Assembly (NCBI GenBank): GCA_027704905.1
Contig: CM051006.1
Coordinates: 2,160,376-2,224,375, forward strand
Reading direction: 5' to 3'
DNA length: 64,000 bases
Source of the DNA: Muraenolepis orangiensis
Taxonomy: Eukaryota > Chordata > Actinopteri > Gadiformes > Muraenolepididae
Made by a program: the position numbers and the translations under genes
Shown here: piece by piece, positions 12,962 to 26,393 of the stretch
How positions within the stretch are numbered: position 1 is the stretch's first letter
Layout of the letters: each line of letters starts with the position of its first letter
The notes under the pieces: generated by a model
Databases searched by the model: none
Seen by the model: the letters and a program-made list of their open reading frames with translations, nothing else
Told to the model about the DNA's origin: nothing

Positions 12962-14452
12962 TTATGATGCGTTTGGCCTTGGCCACACACCGTTGGTTGT
13001 ATATATCCAGGAGGGAGGGGAGCTCACCTCCAACGATGTACTGGGCCGTCCGCACCACCCTTTGATGCGCTTGCGCTTGCACGCCGCAGGCAGTGATACA
13101 CGAGAACACTCTCGATTGTACCAGTGTAGAATGTTCTCAGGATGTGGGGGCCCATGCTGAATTTCCTCAGACACCTGAGGAAATACAGGTGTTGTTGGGC
13201 CCTTGTGGGACCATGTGAGGTCCTCGGAGATGTGCACGCCGAGGAACTTGAAGCTGCTGACCCTCTCTACTGCAACACCGTCGATGGAGATAGGGCTGTG
13301 CTCTCCTCTCTGCTTCCTGTAGTCCACGATCAGCTCCTTTGTCTTCTTGACGTTGAGGGCGAGGCTGTTCTCCTGGCACCACTGCTCCACTGATCCAACC
13401 TCCTCTCTGTAGGCTGTCTCGTCGTCACCGGCGATCAGGCCCATCACTGTCGTGTCGTCAGCAAACTTGATGGTGGCGTTGGAGCTGTGCATAGCTATGC
13501 AGTCGTGGGTGTAGAGGGAGTAGAGGGGAGGGCTCAGCACGCATCCCTGGGGGGCTCCCGTGTTGAGGGTCAGTGGATCTGAGGTGGTGCTGCCCATCCT
13601 CCAGTATCCAGCTGCACATGGATGGGGGCACCGAGACCTCTAAGCTTGGTGTCGAGCTTGGCAGGAACTATCGTGTTGAACGCTGAGCTGTAGTCCACAA
13701 ACAGCATTCGCACATAACAGTTATTTCCTTCCAGGTGGGAAAGGGCAGTGTGGAGAGCCATGGCAATTGCGTCGTCCATGGATCTGTTTTGATGATATGC
13801 AAATTGCCATGGGTCCAGCGTGGCAGGTAACACGGAGCAAATAAAGTCCTTGACCAACCTCTCGAAGCATTTGCTGACAATCGAGGTGAGGGCTACAGGT
13901 CTATAGTCGTTCAGGCAGGTTATCTTGGGTTGTTTAGGGATAGGCACGATGGTGGACATCTTGAAGACCGCCTGGGCCAGGGAGAGGTTGAAGATGTCTG
14001 CAAAGACTCCTGCCAACTGGTCTGCACATGCTCTGAGGACGCGGCCCGGGATGTCGTCGGGGCCTGCCACCTTACGGATGTTCAGCCGCTTGAAGGTGTG
14101 GCGTACATCCACCTCTGAGATTTTCAGCAGGCTGGTCTCCTCAGGCGGCGCTGGCTTCGGCGGGCTGCCGTTCACGTTGAACCAAGCAACAAAAGTATTT
14201 AGCTTTCCTGGGAGGGAGATAGAGGAGTTCTCGACACAACTGGTTTTCCCTCTGAAGTTCGTTATCGTCTGTAACCCCTGCCACATACCCCTCGCATCGT
14301 GGCTCTTGAATTTGTCCTCCACTCTGACCTTGTACTCCCGCTTGGCAGTGAGGATGGTCTTACGGAGGTCGTAGCGGGCTCTCGTATATACCTCCATATT
14401 CCCGGAGCCAAAGGCAACCTTACGCGTGTGGAGGGCAACGCAAACATCGCTT
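12962..14452 (-). pseudogene. LINE-A copy 2 reverse transcriptase ORF2 remnant
   Basis: The frame at 14397-13570 (275 aa) covers the EN-RT linker ([15 protein letters not shown]) and the RT fingers/palm with DYRPVALTS and motif A (FVDYSSAFNT). The frame at 13597-12962 (211 aa) covers motif B (GAPQGCVLSPPLYS) and motif C, FADDTT, encoded by 13465-13454. The two parts are separated by a small deletion around 13600 that removes the segment matching WILDLLLDNRQVVR in copy 1. After ISEDLTWS (about 13210) the frame shifts again. It is the best-preserved RT in the window, yet not intact. Confidence 0.87.
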
Positions 14453-14758
14453 TTAATCCACGGTTATATCCGATTTGCAGAACGGTGGGCGTAGGAGGGC
14501 CTTGTAGCCATCACGGTAGGGTGCGCAGCAGTGGTTGAGGATCCACTCACTCCGTGTGTTGCTTGTTATGTGTTGGTAAAACTTCGGGTCCCCCGCCATG
14601 ATGAAAGCAGCCTCAGGGTGTGCCGACTCCTGTTCGCTGATAGCCCCATACAGTTCCTTCAGCACTGTGTCCGTGTTGGCTTGTGGGGGAATGTAAACAG
14701 TGGTCACGGTTACCGCTGTAAACTCCCGAGGTAGCCAGAATGGACGGCACATAAGCAT
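14453..14758 (-). pseudogene. LINE-A copy 2 endonuclease C-terminal fragment
   Basis: The 101-aa minus frame matches the apurinic-endonuclease-like region of LINE-A copy 3 (CRPFWLPREFTAVTVTTVYI, PPQANTDTVLKELYGAISEQ, FIMAGD). It starts abruptly, so most of the endonuclease is missing. GD in AFIMAGD corresponds to the conserved GDFN motif, here changed to GDPKF with a local deletion. Confidence 0.75.
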
Positions 14759-14775
14759 CAGGTACTACGAAGTTG

Positions 14776-15830
14776 CTAGCAGTGTTTTGCCAACTGTTGT
14801 TTTTGAGTCAGGCTTCTTACTGTGTCAAACAGAAACTTAGGGTTGTTCTTGTTTAAGTTGATAACACTTGAAAAGGAGGCCTTCCTGGAAGTAGTTAATG
14901 CAGCTTTATAGCTGAGCAGGCTGTCATGCCATGCAAGATGAACGACTTCAAGTTTTATTGAACGCCATTTGCGTTCTAGTCTTCTGCGGCTTTGTTTGAG
15001 GGTTCGAGTCTCCTCATTGAACCAAGGAGCTGGCCGTGGTTCGCTTTTTAACAGTAAGAGGAGCAGCAGAGTCGATGGCTGCAGATAAGGCCATGTCTTC
15101 AGTAAGACTACCCACAGAACCACTAAAGTCAGAGAGAGGAGCGAGTGTGAAAGCTGCCATGGATGCAGTAGTTGCAGGGGTGATGCGACGGTAGCTATAG
15201 GTAGCCTGGCCCTCATCGTGGGGGCAAGATACCACCACCTTGAAAGTAAGAAGGAAGTGGTCAGATAAAGCTGAGGTGTAAGGAGAGATGGCCAGTTCTG
15301 AGATATCAACACCACGGGCCATGACGAAATCCAGAGTGTTTCCACCATTGTGGGTAGGGTGCTGGACAAGCTGTTTAAAGCCAAGCACATCGGTTATAGA
15401 AAGAAAAACCTTTGCAAGAGGATCAGATGGGTTATTAACATGAAAATTAAAATCACCAACAAGTTAAACACTGTCAGAATATGTTACAAGGTCAGCTGCA
15501 AACTCAGAGAACTCATCCACGAAATGTGTGTATGGGCCCGGTGGGCGGTATACTATAGCTAAGAAGAATGAATCTACTGACCTTTCTGCTGTAGTAGGTA
15601 CTGAGGAGCAGAAAGCAAGAACTTCAAAGGATGAAAAAGCATATTTATTTTTCTACTTCATGGAGAGGTTCAAACTTGAGATTAAAGCCACTCCACCACC
15701 TTTTGTGGATTCTCGGGATAACTGTGTGCTAACATAGTTGGGTGGGGTAGCTCCGTTTAACGGTAGGTAAACATCTGGTTTTAACCATGTTTCACATAGG
15801 CCCAGAATGTCTCTTATTTTCAACCACTAG
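14776..15830 (-). pseudogene. LINE-B ORF2 endonuclease and linker remnant
   Basis: Read on the minus strand, about 15805-15725 gives CETWLKPDVYLPLNG (endonuclease TETW-like motif). About 15665-15535 gives YAFSSFEVLAF, then DSFFLAIVYRPPG; about 15455 gives LVGDFNFHV (conserved GDFN metal-binding motif) preceded by an in-frame stop. 15388-15014 gives HPTHNGGNTLDFV and SDHFLLTFKV (terminal SDH motif). A frame change near 15020 leads to RPAPWFNEETRTLKQSRRRL and NNPKFLFDTVRSLT. Endonuclease motifs are in order, interrupted by stops and frameshifts. The RT domain is missing. Confidence 0.75.
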
Positions 15831-16121
15831 ATCATGGACCAAGAGCGCTTTAGTTGAAAGCGATCTGATATTTATTAATCATATTCTAAGCTCTTCCAAA
15901 GTATTAAGGTTTGAGGGAGTTGGATTGCAACGCAGCTCAGTGGAAGAGTTTACAGAAACATTTTTGCAGATTTGCCTTCGCCTGCGGGTTTTACACCTCA
16001 GGACAGTGCGGGGCAGCTCCACAGTACTGACAGGTGAGGTGTTCTATAAACCTCCAGTTTGCAGTTGCTGCTGCTATGACCAGTAAAGAAACCTGGAGGC
16101 ACCTCAGTGTCAGCATTACGT

Positions 16122-16264
16122 GCTACATCACCCAGGCTAACTAACCTAGTTAACCCACTACATCACCCAGGCTAACTAACCTAGTTAACCCACTACATCA
16201 CCCAGGCTAACTAACCTAGTTAACCCACTACATCACCCAGGCTAACTAACCTAGTTAACCCACT
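16122..16264. repeat. 35-bp minisatellite, ~4 copies
   Basis: Four almost identical copies of a 35-bp unit containing CTACATCACCCAGGCTAACT and CTAGTTAACC. It lies in the ORF1-ORF2 spacer of LINE-B. Confidence 0.93.
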
Positions 16265-16369
16265 CAGTATTCTAGACTCTGCAACGTGGGCTAGTATGTT
16301 GCTAGCAGGTTCGCTAATTGCCTGCGTCCCAGCTTGCTGTAAGTGCATAAGTCACGCCTGGATAAGAAA

Positions 16370-16893
16370 TCGATCTGTTTTCTGACATAATTGAGGCGCC
16401 TAACCCAGTGGGGTGAAGGCCGTCTCTCATCAGCATGCCAGGGCGGTCCCACATGGAGGACCAGTTATCTACTAACCTAAGCCTACTAAGCCCTGCTCTT
16501 CACTATATCGTGCCAGCCAACGATTCAGGAAAAATAGTCTACTATAACTACTACTATAACGCTACTATAACGCTACTATAACGCTACTATAACGCTCCTC
16601 ATTACTCCTGATAGGAAGGGCCAGAGGAAATTAATCTATGCAGACATCTTTCTGGCGAAGTCACACAGTATAGCTATGTTACTTTTAGTGACTTCTGATT
16701 GTCTCATCCTGGTATCGTTGGTGCCGACATGAATTACAATGTTGTCAAAACTAGTGTCGGTGTTGGGTGCGTCTAATCTAACTCTGTGTGTGAACGTGCT
16801 GCTAACTTTCTGTACAAGGATAGTCACGATAAAAAGAATACATAACAAAAAACTGCGTCTTCGTGTGGGAGCTCGCAACACGGCAGCCATCAC
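16370..16893 (-). pseudogene. LINE-B ORF1 remnant, SGNH/GDSL-esterase-like
   Basis: The frame at 16893-16636 contains LDAPNTDTSFDNIVIHVGTND (shown in two overlapping parts in the family: DNIVIHVGTNDTRMRQSEVT), the GTND block III of SGNH hydrolases. After frame changes the minus strand at about 16545-16480 gives FLNRWLARYSEEQGL, and about 16460-16375 gives WDRPGMLMRDGLHPTGLGA, whose D-x-x-H is the esterase catalytic pair. Esterase domains are known in ORF1 of CR1-like LINEs, where the role is unproven. An 11-bp CTACTATAACG tandem repeat (about 16545-16595) has expanded inside it. The copy is inactive. Confidence 0.7.
16540..16596. repeat. 11-bp tandem repeat (GCTACTATAAC)
   Basis: About five tandem copies of GCTACTATAAC within the LINE-B ORF1 remnant. 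Confidence 0.9.
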
Positions 16894-16915
16894 GTACGGC
16901 GCCAGGCACTCACCA

Positions 16916-17074
<159 letters not shown>

Positions 17075-17690
17075 CAGTCTCATCTGCACTGAGTTCTACA
17101 TGTAGAACACTTTGTCTCCAAAACTTTGTGAAGAACTCACTCACACAAGAGTGTGGGGGTGGAGGAGGACATAACAAAAACCCTCGATACACAAGAAGAG
17201 AAGAAGCTGGAATAACTGCAGTCTTCCACAGAGGCACTGAGGCCACTGAAATAGTGTTCAACTGAATCCTACAATCTAACTTTGAATCAAGCGGTACGAT
17301 TCAGTCTCATCTATTGTTTGTAAAAAACACTATTGTACTATTTATCTGATTAATCTTATCTAACACAGTGTCTTAACTCATATTTGAGGTGAGAAAACCT
17401 CTCGGTAAACAAATACTGTTAGCATCACACATAATACCAGTAATTGAATGAACAAATCGAACAACTATAAAAAAGGCATTCACACAACCTACGTTTGATC
17501 TTTATAATTAATATCTCATTATATTGCTACATTACATTATATTGCAGTTCAACCTGACACATTTATAAAGTTTTCATGGCCATCAGCGAGAATACATTAT
17601 AAGACACATCCACTATACTGAACCACAAGAGGACGCGTGGTTCTCACAGACGATGAACCAGAATAAAATAGACAGGTACTATAAACAGAG
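17075..17690. other. No gene seen
   Basis: Unique-looking AT-rich sequence; no domain or element recognised. Confidence 0.5.
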
Positions 17691-17765
17691 GGGTAGTTTA
17701 GTGGTCCCGGTGCTGAGAGGTTCCGGGTTGGATCCTGATGTCTAAAGTATAAAGATGGCCCCTTA
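17691..17765 (+). repeat. Possible degenerate tRNA-derived SINE head
   Basis: GGGTAGTTTAGTGGTCCCGG followed by GGTTCCGGGTTGGATCC resembles an A box plus B box of a tRNA-like promoter. It runs into the CCCCTAA array. No tail or target duplication was found, so this is weak. Confidence 0.3.
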
Positions 17766-17817
17766 ACCCCTACTTCCTAAGGACTACAGTCTTACCTGTA
17801 TCCTAGAGCAGGTTTCT

Positions 17818-18094
<277 letters not shown>

Positions 18095-18134
18095 CAAGAA
18101 GAACATAACAGGAAGGGAAGCAGAAAGGCCACAG

Positions 18135-18136
<2 letters not shown>

Positions 18137-18176
<40 letters not shown>

Positions 18177-18199
18177 TATGTGTGGTAGTGTGTGTGTGT

Positions 18200-18277
<78 letters not shown>

Positions 18278-18286
18278 GTGTGTGTG

Positions 18287-18325
<39 letters not shown>

Positions 18326-18504
18326 TCACAGTGTTTGTGTCTAGCTATTATTGTGTGTGTTGTGTATGGATTCCTCTAGATTTCTGTGTGTGTTTGTGTG
18401 TGTGTGTGTGTGTGTGTTAGTGTGTGTGTGTGTGTGTATGTGTGTGTGTGAGCGTGTGCGTGTGTGTGTGTGTATGTTAGTGTGTGTGTGTGTGTGTGCG
18501 TGTG
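18137..18504. repeat. Compound (TG)n microsatellite
   Basis: Long TG tract interrupted by TATG, GTAGTG, GCGTG, GTTGTG and unique segments (GTTTGTCACAGTGTTTGTGT; TAGATTTCTG). Confidence 0.95.
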
Positions 18505-19201
18505 CCCTACTGGTATGTGTTGAATGGTTTTGACCTTCCTGACCATATAACTACAGGCTCTAACGGCTGCTGGTTAAAAACACTAATTAGTAATTACTAA
18601 TGACCCAAAGGCACAGGGGAAGTCACCGGCAGCTAAGGGCACAGCTAGCCCCGCCCCTTCCTGTCTGAGCAGCGCTGCTTCCAAACTATACGGAGGTGGA
18701 TGTTGTCCTCCAACTACAACAGTTTATTGTTTAATGCAAATATAATTAATATTATTAATAATAATAATAATAATTATTATTATTATTATAATATAAATGT
18801 AAGATCAATTAGAAATACAAACTTTCAGATTGTGTTTCTTCTTTGGCTGAATGTTCATCTATGCACGTGACTAAAGACACATTTGAAACCAACTAAAACA
18901 ACAGAATGACTCCCCCCCCCAACATAATGACTCCCCCCCTCTCTCTCTCCCTTTCTTCAAACTCACCAATCACCAATCCATCCGGCTCCAACGAGTGATA
19001 ATAAACACATTACAGTCAGACTTAAGACATTAAACTGTCCTTCAGTTGTCAATCACTGTGGCTGCCTGGCTGCTCATTGGACACTTCATGTAGAGAGAGA
19101 GAGAGGATGACCTATTGTGCTTTAGTCACCAAAAGGTCACAGGCTTGACTCCCATATTTCGATATCATCACTGCCAGCCATTCAAAAAAAGCTGTGCGCT
19201 T

Positions 19202-19203
<2 letters not shown>
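18505..19203. other. No gene; AT-triplet palindrome
   Basis: Unique-looking sequence. An (AAT)n/(ATT)n palindrome lies at 18758-18789 (16-bp arms, no spacer). C-rich GACTCCCCCCC motifs near 18907-18940 resemble the unit of the array at 20.2 kb. No gene seen. Confidence 0.5.

Positions 19204-19281
<78 letters not shown>
19204..19281. repeat. (GA)n microsatellite
   Basis: Perfect GA tract of about 39 units. Confidence 0.97.
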
Positions 19282-19284
<3 letters not shown>

Positions 19285-19337
19285 GAACAACGATATATTA
19301 AGAGACACTAGAATCAAGGCAGACCGAGATGAAAGAA

Positions 19338-19764
19338 GATGGAGAGAGAGCTAGACCTAAAGATGGAGAGAGAGCTAGACCTAAAGATGGAGAGAGAGCT
19401 AGACCTAAAGATGGAGAGAAAGCTAGACCTAAAGATGGAGAGAGAGCTAGACCTAAAGATGGAGAGAGAGCTGGACCTAAAGATGGAGCGAGAGCTACAC
19501 CTAAAGATGGAGAGAGAGCTAGACCTAAAGATGGAGAGAGAGCTAGACCTAAAGATGGAGAGAGAGCTAGACCTAAAGATGGAGAGAGCGCTTGACCTAA
19601 AGATTGAGAGAGAGCTAGACCTAAAGATGGAGAGAGCGCTTGACCTAAAGATTGAGAGAGAGCTAGACCTAAAGATGGACAGAGAGCTAGACCTAAAGAT
19701 GGAGAGAGAGCTAGACCTAAAGATGGACAGAGAGCTGGACCTAAAGATGGACAGAGAGCTGGAC
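19338..19764. repeat. 24-bp minisatellite, ~18 copies
   Basis: Tandem units GATGGAGAGAGAGCTAGACC + TAAA, with point variants (GATTGAGAG, GAGCGCTTGACC, GATGGACAGAG). The 24-bp period keeps frames open (MERELDLK repeats), a by-product and not a gene. Confidence 0.95.
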
Positions 19765-19990
19765 AGAAACAGATATTTCTGTTAGACCTTATGGCTCGGA
19801 ACACCAGACCTAGGAGATGGTGATGGGAGAGATAGAGGAATGAGAGATGTAGAGGGGAATGGAGTAAGAGGAAAGGACATAGGAGGGAGGAGGAAGAGGA
19901 CAGGAAGAAGTTAAGGAAGATGCCAACTGCTGGACCCCTTCTCTGGGGACGTTCAGGGGGTCAGAGCCTCTTCACTGCTTCCCTCCCCCT
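19765..19990. other. No gene seen
   Basis: Short purine-rich spacer between two arrays. Confidence 0.5.
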
Positions 19991-20188
19991 ACCTCCCCTA
20001 CAGTCAGACCCACTCACACCCACCCCATCAACTCCCCCTACCTCCCCTACAGTCAGACCCACTCACACCCACCCCATCAACTCCCCCTACCTCCCCCTAC
20101 CTCCCCTACAGTCAGACCCACTCACACCCACCCCATCAACTCCCCCTACCTCCCCTACAGTCAGACCCACTCACACCCACCCCATCAA
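19991..20188. repeat. 49-bp C-rich minisatellite, ~4 copies
   Basis: Units contain CAGTCAGACCCACTCACACC, CACCCCATCAACT and CCCCCTACCTCCCCTA. One copy has an extra ACCTCCCCCT. Confidence 0.92.
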
Positions 20189-20221
20189 CTGTCAATATGT
20201 CAATATCACAATCAATATTAA

Positions 20222-20950
<729 letters not shown>

Positions 20951-20959
20951 CCCCCCCTA

Positions 20960-21142
20960 TAAATTTATATTGATACTTTTATTTAGATTTAGATGTTAAA
21001 ATGCCAATTTTGCACTAAACTTATTGTTTTGCTTTGTATTGTTTTGCCTTGTCTGTACTATTTTGTTTAGCATTTTAAATTCCGTGCGTGTTTTTACAAC
21101 AGTATATGGCAATAAAGTAGTTTCTGATTCTGATTGTGATGT
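20960..21142 (+). mobile_element. Probable 3' tail of a non-LTR retrotransposon
   Basis: AT-rich 3'-UTR-like sequence ending GGCAATAAAGTAGTTTCTGA followed by TTCTGATTGTGA: a polyadenylation-like AATAAA plus a short TTCTGA tandem, as in fish LINE 3' ends. No coding part remains. Confidence 0.45.
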
Positions 21143-21149
21143 GTGTTTC

Positions 21150-21182
21150 ACACATCAGTGTGTGCCTGTGTTGTGTGTGTGT

Positions 21183-21247
<65 letters not shown>

Positions 21248-21273
21248 TGTGCTGTGTGTGTGTGTGTCAGCAT
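21150..21273. repeat. Compound (TG)n microsatellite
   Basis: TG tract with GTGGTGTG and GTGCTGTG interruptions; it adjoins duplicated block A. Confidence 0.95.
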
Positions 21274-21632
21274 GTGCGTGCGGTACCAGTCTGGGGATGA
21301 AGGTGTCATGTTGAGCCCGAGGCGGCTCCAAGCGGGGCCCGTGCTGCCAGGCTGGGGGCCGCTGCCTCCCTGTAGGAGCCTCACAGCAGCAGGTGTTGCT
21401 TTGTTTATCCCAGCACACAGGTGACCTTTCTACCAGAGGAGCCTCTCCTCCTTCTCCTGGATTTACCTTTTTCTGGTCCAGGACTTTTCCTAAATAAATG
21501 TGTTTATTTAGACTTTACTTTATTCCCCAGCCCATGGTGTGTTTCTTCTAGACCCTGTCTTATGCCAGCACTCTCCTGACTCCCTACACGGAATATTAGC
21601 ATAAGTATTATCATATTTACTAGTGGGTAGGT
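21274..21632 (+). repeat. Local duplication, copy 1 (blocks A and B)
   Basis: Block A (21274-21459, 186 bp) is repeated base for base at 23022-23207 as far as can be read. Block B (about 21471-21632) is repeated with small differences at 24204-24351. In copy 1 the two blocks are adjacent; in copy 2 they are about 1 kb apart. Both copies are preceded by a TG tract. Confidence 0.88.
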
Positions 21633-21637
21633 ACACA

Positions 21638-21690
21638 ACAACCACCACCACCACAACAACAACAACCACAACAACCACAACCACTACAAC

Positions 21691-21693
<3 letters not shown>
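21638..21693. repeat. (CAA/CCA)n trinucleotide repeat
   Basis: Mixed ACAACAACCACCACC triplets leading straight into a GA tract. Confidence 0.93.

Positions 21694-21785
<92 letters not shown>
21694..21785. repeat. (GA)n microsatellite
   Basis: Perfect GA tract of about 46 units. Confidence 0.97.
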
Positions 21786-21789
<4 letters not shown>

Positions 21790-22526
21790 TGGGCACTTGA
21801 AACCTCATTACCAGTGGCTGGCTGGTGGAGTGTCGGGTTAGGGAGACGCTCAGAGAGGCTCCAGGCCTCTTCCTCATCCATAGGAAACCCTTCACATAAA
21901 CACCTCTCAAAACACACACTTTCTGTATATAATGGATGTTTGGTTTCATTCTTATTTTAAACAATAAAAAGTAAAACACATACCGTCCTGTACTTTGACA
22001 CCTGTAGTTCCTGTCTTTGATTCATCAAGTACTATTTCCTGTTTTTTGTTTTCCTGTTATTTAAGTACTATTTTACACCTTAATTCTACTGATTAATATT
22101 GTGCATTCACTGTAAAAAATGAAATAAGCAAGATTCTTCCCTTCTTCTGTCCACTTGTACTACATTCTATTGTAGCTATTCTCCCGCTAAATGACTACAT
22201 GCATAACCTACAACAGGACAGGATCTCAAACTCATGAAATACAATATTAAAATCAATAGGAATGGCCAAATGTGGTATTAATTCATGAATACAAAGAATT
22301 TGGAACTAAACCTGATCATAACAGTTCATAGCTGCTTTCATGTAGGAAAATACATTTCATTAGACTTGTTTGACAAAGCCAGCTTGTGAGATAAGGTACA
22401 GTGATGACATTGGGTCATTCAGACAGACAGGTTAGGAAGACTAGACAGGTGAGACAGGCACAATTAGTAAGCTTCAACATTATATATATATATATATATC
22501 CCTAGGATAGGGTTTGATTAATTATA
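21786..22526. other. No gene; diverged duplicate sequence
   Basis: No gene. About 22310-22430 (GATCATAACAGTTCAT, GATGACATTGGGTCATTCAG) is a diverged counterpart of about 23790-23940 (GATCGTAACGGTTCAT, ATGACATTGGGTCATTTA), an older duplication. A short (TA)n run lies at 22483-22498. Confidence 0.5.
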
Positions 22527-22772
<246 letters not shown>

Positions 22773-22809
22773 GCTGTGAGCTTGTTCCTGCTTCCTTTAG
22801 CGCTGCCGC

Positions 22810-24351
<1,542 letters not shown>

Positions 24352-24617
24352 TACACCTTTCCCATTCAACACTCAATATTAATATCAAAAGTTAAATCAA
24401 TTCTGGATCAGGTTCTAATTCTGGATCAGGTTCTAATTCTGGATCAGGTTCCGTCACATTCACTCAGTCACTCAGTCACTCAGTCCATCATCTTTCAGAA
24501 AAGGGAACCCAGGATATTTTAAACCCGATTACCAAGTCCTACCGAGCCCTCAAATCCCTTTAGTCGGCCTGTGTCAAAATCAACTTTCCGGTTGAGATTT
24601 TTAATAGAATTCCTATG
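24352..24617. other. Short tandem repeats, no gene
   Basis: Three copies of TTCTGGATCAGGTTCTAA (about 24399-24450) and CACTCAGT repeats (about 24460-24483). No gene. Confidence 0.7.
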
Positions 24618-24645
24618 AACAACAACAACAACAACAACAACAACC

Positions 24646-24685
<40 letters not shown>

Positions 24686-24776
24686 CCACAACAACAACAA
24701 CAACAACAACAACACAACAACCACAACCACAAGCACAACAACAACAACCACAACCACAACCACCACAACCACCACC

Positions 24777-24825
<49 letters not shown>

Positions 24826-24956
24826 CCACAAGCACAAGCACAACAACAACAACAACAACAACAACAACCACAAGCACAACAACAACAACAACAACAACAA
24901 CAACCACAACCACAACAACCACAACAACAACCACCACAACAACCACAACCACCACA
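24618..24956. repeat. (AAC)n trinucleotide array with ACC/AGC variants
   Basis: About 340 bp of mainly AAC triplets interspersed with CACAACCACAAGCACAAC-type blocks. Three frames are open on each strand simply because no stop can be formed. Confidence 0.96.
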
Positions 24957-25496
24957 TGGCCTTCATGCATGATGTGTCAGTACACCACACATCACATCAC
25001 ACTCCAATCCCTCTCTTCATTGATTTCCCTGGAGGCATGACGAGGTCCTCCAGCTGTGTCCAGAGTGATCACTGTATATCGTTTTCTTCTCCTGCTGTAG
25101 TGTTTTTCATAATCCAGTCAATCACAAAGAGAAAAAGGAAAAGCGACAGTAGTCACCCATGACGCACTCCGGTCTTTACCCCGAAGCGGTCCGACATCTG
25201 ACCTGCATGAGCTACTTTGCATGTCATGTAGGTCCTCCAGGTCCACCAGCTTCTTGGGTCCTCCATAGAGCAGCTTCCATAGTATCAGGGGGAGTTCCAT
25301 TCCAGGGACTGCTCCACTAGGATGCGCTGGGTGGCCATCTGATCGGCGCAGGATCTGTTCCTGCAAAAACCTGCCTGCTAATCTCTAAGCTTGGTGTCAA
25401 CTGCCTCTTTCATTCGCTCACCATGTATAGTAGATACATATCTAGTTATTACACAAGCATTGAGTGTTCTACACAGATGTAGTATTCACTATTAAG
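24957..25496. other. No gene seen
   Basis: Unique-looking sequence. The minus frame 25366-25118 resembles vaguely repeated retroelement debris (GGGTCCTCCA) but no domain could be recognised. Confidence 0.45.
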
Positions 25497-26192
25497 CAGT
25501 GGCGAAGTGTGAAATAACAAAAAATAACAGCGCGAGAGACTTGCGACCCCCCCCGGTCATAAAGCTGATCGCTTTTCAGATCCAAAATATGTTGCCTTTC
25601 CAATTCCCTGCCCTCTTGTTGGTCCCAAATAGCAAGCAGAGCCTCTTGTGGCTAGTAGAGCCTCTTGTGGCTAGTAGAGCCTCTTGTGGCTAGTAGAGCC
25701 CGTTAGCCATGGGTATCTTTCCCAGTTGCTAGCCTGAAAAAGGTGAACATAGCCTGCTTTAACAACTTGATTCAGCTCAAGATTGTCAGGCATTGGACGG
25801 CCTTTTTTTATAATGTCCATCTTTACATTGAATGGTCGTCTTGAAAATGGTACCGACAATAAATCCGCAACGACATCATCTTATATATTCTTCCCAGCAA
25901 CCCAGAAAAATATCTGATTGGTTGCATTGTTTTTCCAACACAAAACCCCTCAAATGCGTCGTGCATAAACCGAGAAAGACAAACAAATCAACGTAACACT
26001 GTAATATAACAGATAACAACACAGATACGATTCTCATTTATTCATTTGATTTAAATTTTATTCCATTTTATTAAATTGTATTACATTTTAATAAATTGTA
26101 TAACGTTTTATTAATACAATTAATTCGATTTTTTTGCTGAGATTTCCAGGGTCATCTCTGAATACATTGAAGGCCCTGACGCTACACCACTG
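25497..26192. mobile_element. hAT-like DNA element with perfect 8-bp target duplication
   Basis: Starts CAGTGGCGAA and ends CACCACTG, imperfect inverted termini of hAT type. It is flanked by CTATTAAG at 25489-25496 and again at 26193-26200, an exact 8-bp duplication, the hAT hallmark. The right 300 bp matches the element at 46013-46510 closely (GAAAAATATCTGATTGGTTG, ACAAATCAACGTAAC). The interior has three copies of a 19-bp AGCCTCTTGTGGCTAGTAG repeat (about 25640-25692). No transposase, so non-autonomous. Confidence 0.9.
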
Positions 26193-26270
26193 CTATTAAG
26201 CCCTTTAGCAGACTGTTTAACATGACATTACATTACAGTCATTTAGTAGACATTGTGGAGACACACATTT

Positions 26271-26393
26271 AGTGGAGACACAGAGCGTCCGTGGTGGGGA
26301 CACAGAGCGTCCGTGGTGGGGACACAGAGCGTCCGTGGTGGGACACAGAGCGTCCGTGGTGGGGACACAGAGCGTCCGTGGTGGGGACACAGA
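26271..26393. repeat. 22-bp minisatellite (GGGGACACAGAGCGTCCGTG)
   Basis: Five copies of GGGGACACAGAGCGTCCGTG + GT, one a base shorter. Just upstream (26221-26255) is a fragment of the CATTACAGTCATTTAGTAGA teleost repeat. Confidence 0.94.

Larger units (their letters stand above)
11376..14765 (-). mobile_element. LINE-A copy 2: L2-like non-LTR retrotransposon, minus strand
   Basis: Homologous to copies 1 and 3. Read on the minus strand it runs from the endonuclease end (14765) through linker and RT to a 3' UTR. Its tail is TTGCAACTTGAACTTGAA at 11376-11393, where it abuts a TG microsatellite. A 1341-bp pogo-like transposon (11441-12781) splits its 3' UTR. The 3' UTR after the pogo element is shorter than in copy 1. 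The 5' end is abrupt and adjoins the CR1-like LINE-B remnant. Confidence 0.88.
14776..16893 (-). mobile_element. LINE-B: CR1-like non-LTR retrotransposon remnant with esterase ORF1
   Basis: A second LINE, unrelated in sequence to LINE-A, is read on the minus strand. It has an ORF1 SGNH-esterase remnant (16893 to ~16370), a spacer with 35-bp and 11-bp tandem repeats, then an ORF2 endonuclease (~15900-15010) and the start of the EN-RT linker (to 14776). It stops where LINE-A copy 2 begins, so its RT is absent. Esterase ORF1s are known from CR1-like elements. The clade is inferred. Confidence 0.75.

Noticed and set aside
14453..16893. One single long LINE from 11.4 to 16.9 kb
   Set aside because: The endonuclease occurs twice (14453-14758 and about 15010-15830) with unrelated sequence, so two different LINEs are joined at about 14766-14776.
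19298..19804. Repeat protein of MERELDLK or LGLALSPS units
   Set aside because: Both strands are open through the 24-bp array; unit variation does not favour synonymous positions in any obvious way.
24615..25040. Asn/Thr-rich or Val/Leu-rich proteins
   Set aside because: Triplet repeat (AAC)n gives homopolymer frames on both strands; no start context or domain.
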